64,000 bases of DNA from Mucilaginibacter_A sp965201005. Its GTDB lineage: Bacteria > Bacteroidota > Bacteroidia > Sphingobacteriales > Sphingobacteriaceae. This document shows positions 61,456 through 64,000 of the stretch, in pieces. Position 1 is the stretch's first letter, and the number at the start of each line of letters is the position of its first letter. The DNA is taken from positions 62,001 to 126,000 of the forward strand of contig NZ_OZ241747.1 of assembly GCF_965201005.1 (NCBI RefSeq). Direction: 5' to 3'. The notes beneath the pieces were generated by a model. It saw nothing but the letters and a program-made list of their open reading frames with translations, was not told the origin of the DNA and did no database searches. Both the position numbers and the translations under genes were made by a program.

Positions 61456-61461
61456 CGGCCC

Positions 61462-62712
61462 TTAGCTTTTCTCTTCCCAAATTTGGCATAAATGCACAAT
61501 CGTATCTACGGCTTTTTGCATGTCCTGCACCGAAACCCATTCCTGTTTACTGTGGAAAGCATGTTCACCGGCAAAAATATTGGGGCATGGCAATCCCATA
61601 AAAGACAAACGCGACCCGTCTGTGCCTCCGCGGATACTGCGCAAACGCGGCGTTAAACCGGTACGGCGGATAGCTTCCACACCATAATCAATTACCTGCT
61701 GGTGCTGGTCTAAAATCTGTTTCATGTTGCGGTATTGCCGGTTGATTTTGAGGGAATACGAAGCCCGCGGAAAGTCCTGCAACACCTCATCGGCCACTTG
61801 CCGGATGATAAAAGCGTGTTTTTCAAGCATTTCATCTTCAAAATCCCGGATAATAAAATCTATCACCGCTTCTTCTACATGGCCGCTGATGCACACCGGA
61901 TGAATAAAGCCTTCTTTTGCAGATGTTTTTTCGGGCGAAAGTTTTATAGGCAGTTCTGTTAATATCCGGCCTGCAATTTTGATGGCACTTTGCATTTTTC
62001 CGTTTGCAAAACCCGGATGTGCACCAACACCTTTGATCTTTAACTGTGCGCCATCCGCAGAAAAAGTTTCGTTTTCAATCGTCCCGGCAGATTCGCCATC
62101 AATAGTATAGCCAAAATCGGCACCGAGCTTCTGCATATCGGCCTTATCCACGCCGCGGCCAATTTCTTCATCCGGCGTAAATAAAATCTTAATGGTGCCA
62201 TGCTTTATCTCCGGATGGTTTATCAACTGCTGGCAGGCATCCACAATGGCGGCTACACCGGCTTTATTATCGGCACCGAGCAATGTTGTACCGCTGGCCG
62301 TGATAATATCGTTCCCGATCTGGTGTTGCAAATCCTGATGGTCTTCCATCTGCAAAACCACCTTTGGATCATCCGGCAAAACCAAATCCTGGCCCTGGTA
62401 ATTTGTGTGCACTATCGGTTTCACGTTTGTTCCGTTACAATCCGGCGAGGTGTCCATGTGCGCGCAAAAACATATCACCGGCACCGTTTTGTCTGTATTG
62501 GCGTCCACGGTGGCATATACATACCCGTACTCGTCCAGGTGGGCATCGGCCAGGCCGATTTCCAGTAACTCTTTAACCAAAATCCGGCCTAAATCCTTTT
62601 GTTTTTGGGTAGAAGGAGTGGTTTTAAAATCCGGATTTGACTGCGTATCAACCGTTACATAATTCAGGAACCTATTTTGTACAGAGTATTGCAACATAAG
62701 CGGTGCATTCAT
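61462..62712 (-). CDS. pepT: Peptidase T (tripeptide aminopeptidase)
   Basis: A cytosolic M20 dizinc aminopeptidase of 416 residues that removes N-terminal residues from tripeptides. Seen: RFLNYVTVDTQSNPD, FCAHMDTSPDCNGTNVKP (first metal His-x-Asp), LLGADNKAGVAAIVDA (bridging Asp), LFTPDEEIGRGVDKAD (Glu-Glu pair) and TDGSRLSFMGLPCPNIFAGE. An ATG five codons in (62697, MLQYSVQNRFLNYV) is an equally good start. It is transcribed away from the divergent outer-membrane protein gene; a minus-strand -7 box CAAAAATA lies at 62768-62775. Confidence 0.93.
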   Translation of the reverse strand: MNAPLMLQYSVQNRFLNYVTVDTQSNPDFKTTPSTQKQKDLGRILVKELLEIGLADAHLDEYGYVYATVDANTDKTVPVICFCAHMDTSPDCNGTNVKPIVHTNYQGQDLVLPDDPKVVLQMEDHQDLQHQIGNDIITASGTTLLGADNKAGVAAIVDACQQLINHPEIKHGTIKILFTPDEEIGRGVDKADMQKLGADFGYTIDGESAGTIENETFSADGAQLKIKGVGAHPGFANGKMQSAIKIAGRILTELPIKLSPEKTSAKEGFIHPVCISGHVEEAVIDFIIRDFEDEMLEKHAFIIRQVADEVLQDFPRASYSLKINRQYRNMKQILDQHQQVIDYGVEAIRRTGLTPRLRSIRGGTDGSRLSFMGLPCPNIFAGEHAFHSKQEWVSVQDMQKAVDTIVHLCQIWEEKS

Positions 62713-62745
62713 CGTTAAACATTTTTGATAATTAGTTAATAATTC

Positions 62746-62775
62746 TATTTTTGAAATCAGCCAGATTCAAAAATA
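62746..62775. promoter_or_regulatory. Divergent -7 boxes for pepT and the barrel-protein gene
   Basis: TATTTTTG on the plus strand (62746-62753) and the same sequence on the minus strand (62768-62775) both match TAnnTTTG. They face outward, overlap each other's region and suit the two divergent genes. Confidence 0.45.
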
Positions 62776-62784
62776 AAAGATAAT

Positions 62785-63555
62785 ATGTTATACGGCCCGG
62801 TCATTAAAAAATATAATCTATTGAAAAAGTTCTCCTTATTTATAGCTTTAATTGTTTGCAGTTTTACTGTTTCTGCACAAATCGGTTACAATTATGATCA
62901 ATTTAGTTTGGGCGTAGGCATCAGCAGTGTAAAAATCCATGGCGACCTATACCATTCTTACGCCAAAGCCGCGCCAAGCGTAAATTTAAGTTACCACATG
63001 ACCCCATTTGTAACTTTTAGCACCGAAGCACAATTTGGCCGGCTGGAAAGTGCCAATGCCGATACCGCCAAGGCTGTTTACGGCGAACAATCCAGCAATA
63101 AATTTACCACGGTGATGTTTCATGGTGATGTGCAACTGGGCGAATTTATTAACTACAACGATGATTTCAGCGCGATCCCTATCCTTACCAAAATCCTGAA
63201 CGGTGCCAAAAATATTTATGTAGGCACTGGTTTAGGGGTGATTTTTAACAGGATGGATTACATTAACCGTACGGATTACAGAGATCCGAATTTTTCCTAC
63301 AGCGGTTTGGATAAAAGCACAGAACTGATTATCCCGGTACGCATCGGTTATGAATATAAAATCTATAACGCTTATGATGAACCGCAAATACGTTTAAATT
63401 TAGGTTACCAGGCTAATTTTTCTACCGGCGATAATACAGATGGTATCAAATCCGGCCATTACGCAGATTGGTTTTCGCAAATTACCTTTGGCATAAAAGT
63501 GGGCATCGGCGGGGTTACGTCTTACCGCAAACCAATACACGTTGGCACTTTTTAA
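62785..63555 (+). CDS. Outer-membrane beta-barrel-type protein, paralogue 1
   Basis: An exported protein of about 250 residues with no named family. After a signal peptide ending TVSAQ it has alternating strand patterns typical of small barrels: YDQFSLGVGISSVKIHGDL, APSVNLSYHMTPFVTFSTE, IPVRIGYEYKIYNAYDE and FSQITFGIKVGIGGVT. The start is uncertain: ATG 62785 gives a long polar leader, whereas TTG 62821 begins KKFSLFIALIV like the second paralogue. The next gene, 57 bases on, encodes a related protein, so the pair arose by tandem duplication. Confidence 0.7.
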   Translation: MLYGPVIKKYNLLKKFSLFIALIVCSFTVSAQIGYNYDQFSLGVGISSVKIHGDLYHSYAKAAPSVNLSYHMTPFVTFSTEAQFGRLESANADTAKAVYGEQSSNKFTTVMFHGDVQLGEFINYNDDFSAIPILTKILNGAKNIYVGTGLGVIFNRMDYINRTDYRDPNFSYSGLDKSTELIIPVRIGYEYKIYNAYDEPQIRLNLGYQANFSTGDNTDGIKSGHYADWFSQITFGIKVGIGGVTSYRKPIHVGTF

Positions 63556-63611
63556 TTTAAAAGAAAATTATTATCTTAGGGGAAAATTACATTTTAGCTG
63601 ATATATCCCTT

Positions 63612-64000
63612 GAAAAAACAGGCTTTATTAACAAGCATACTGTTTTTATGCAGTAAATTTTTGTTTGCACAACTTAGTTACAACTATCTGGGCTACAGCG
63701 TTGGTGCAGGTTTTGGTGTTGCCCGTGCCGATGCAGATTTGCGCGAACATCTTAACAAAGGTGCTGCATTTGTCAATTTTAATTATAATTTTAGTCCGTT
63801 TACAACCGGAACGGCAGAGTTGCAGGCTGGCCAATTAGGCGGCGGTCATCCCAACACCGATAAAGATACACGCGCTTTTATCAACACTTATCAGGCAGCC
63901 ATTATTTATGCTGATTTTCAGGCCGGGGAAATTATCAACTACGAAAACAGCCGTATTTTAAACATCTTTAAAAACTTTTACGCCGGTACTGGTTTTGGTT
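63612..64000 (+). CDS. Outer-membrane beta-barrel-type protein, paralogue 2 (partial)
   Basis: An open frame running off the right edge; no ATG precedes it, and TTG 63612 gives KKQALLTSILFLCSKFLFAQ, a good signal peptide. The mature part parallels the gene before it: LGYSVGAGFGVARADADLRE against FSLGVGISSVKIHGDL; VNFNYNFSPFTTGTAELQAG against VNLSYHMTPFVTFSTEAQFG; ADFQAGEIINYENSRILNIF against GDVQLGEFINYNDDF, then FYAGTGFG against IYVGTGLG. It is therefore a tandem paralogue. Function unknown. Confidence 0.7.

Noticed and set aside
1..64000. CRISPR array
   Set aside because: The motif copies are irregularly spaced, on both strands and partly inside genes; no regular repeat-spacer series and no cas gene is seen.

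Overview
The window looks like chromosome of a Bacteroidota bacterium, most likely Sphingobacteriaceae (Mucilaginibacter/Pedobacter-like). Supporting this are two SusC/SusD pairs, many outer-membrane barrel proteins and Ser/Cys-type lipoproteins, promoter boxes of the Bacteroidota form TAnnTTTG, a LacI-controlled glycan locus, and the absence of encoded CCA on the tRNA. The genus is an inference.

Layout. 1-3.3 kb: the 3' end of lepA, a visibly AT-rich two-gene insert (AAA ATPase plus a possible nuclease), then folD. 3.3-7.6 kb: composite REP-like repeats, a lipoprotein, queE and an OmpA-family protein. 7.7-10.9 kb: a restriction/modification and Fic island with a broken methylase/restriction gene start, a DNA methyltransferase fused to a nuclease-like domain, and a Fic protein behind an array of palindromic operators. 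11-18 kb: M14 peptidase, an outer-membrane barrel protein and a PadR-PspC pair. 18.3-25.6 kb: an enzyme-less SusC/SusD pair, then an OmpA-like/DoxX/LD-carboxypeptidase operon. 25.7-31.7 kb: metG and a three-subunit periplasmic molybdenum aldehyde oxidoreductase. 31.9 kb: tRNA-Arg(CCT). 32.5-40.5 kb: a polysaccharide utilization locus (SusC, SusD, LamG lipoprotein, GH130 enzyme, LacI regulator). 40.7-44.8 kb: CPA1 antiporter, DUF389 membrane protein, small lipoprotein, MscS channel. 45-54 kb: M13 peptidase, an AddB/RecB-like nuclease, GNAT enzyme, YafQ-type toxin-antitoxin pair and a GapN-like aldehyde dehydrogenase. 53.9-55 kb: a lipoprotein with both catalytic motifs of a pepsin-like protease. 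55.2-61.4 kb: a seven-gene L-fucose oxidation operon. 61.5-64 kb: pepT and two tandem barrel-type outer-membrane proteins, the second cut by the window end.

The most striking signal is not a gene. Two related 12-mers, TAAAAGAAGCAT and TAAAAACAGCAT, occur about 31 and 14 times by eye count, on both strands, about once per 1.4 kb, with many near-copies. They concentrate between genes, where several form inverted pairs able to fold as hairpins, but also lie inside genes in different reading frames. This is the pattern of a DNA-level signal such as the uptake sequences of Neisseria or Pasteurellaceae; I know of none described for Bacteroidota. A Chi-like or nucleoid-protein site is the main alternative.
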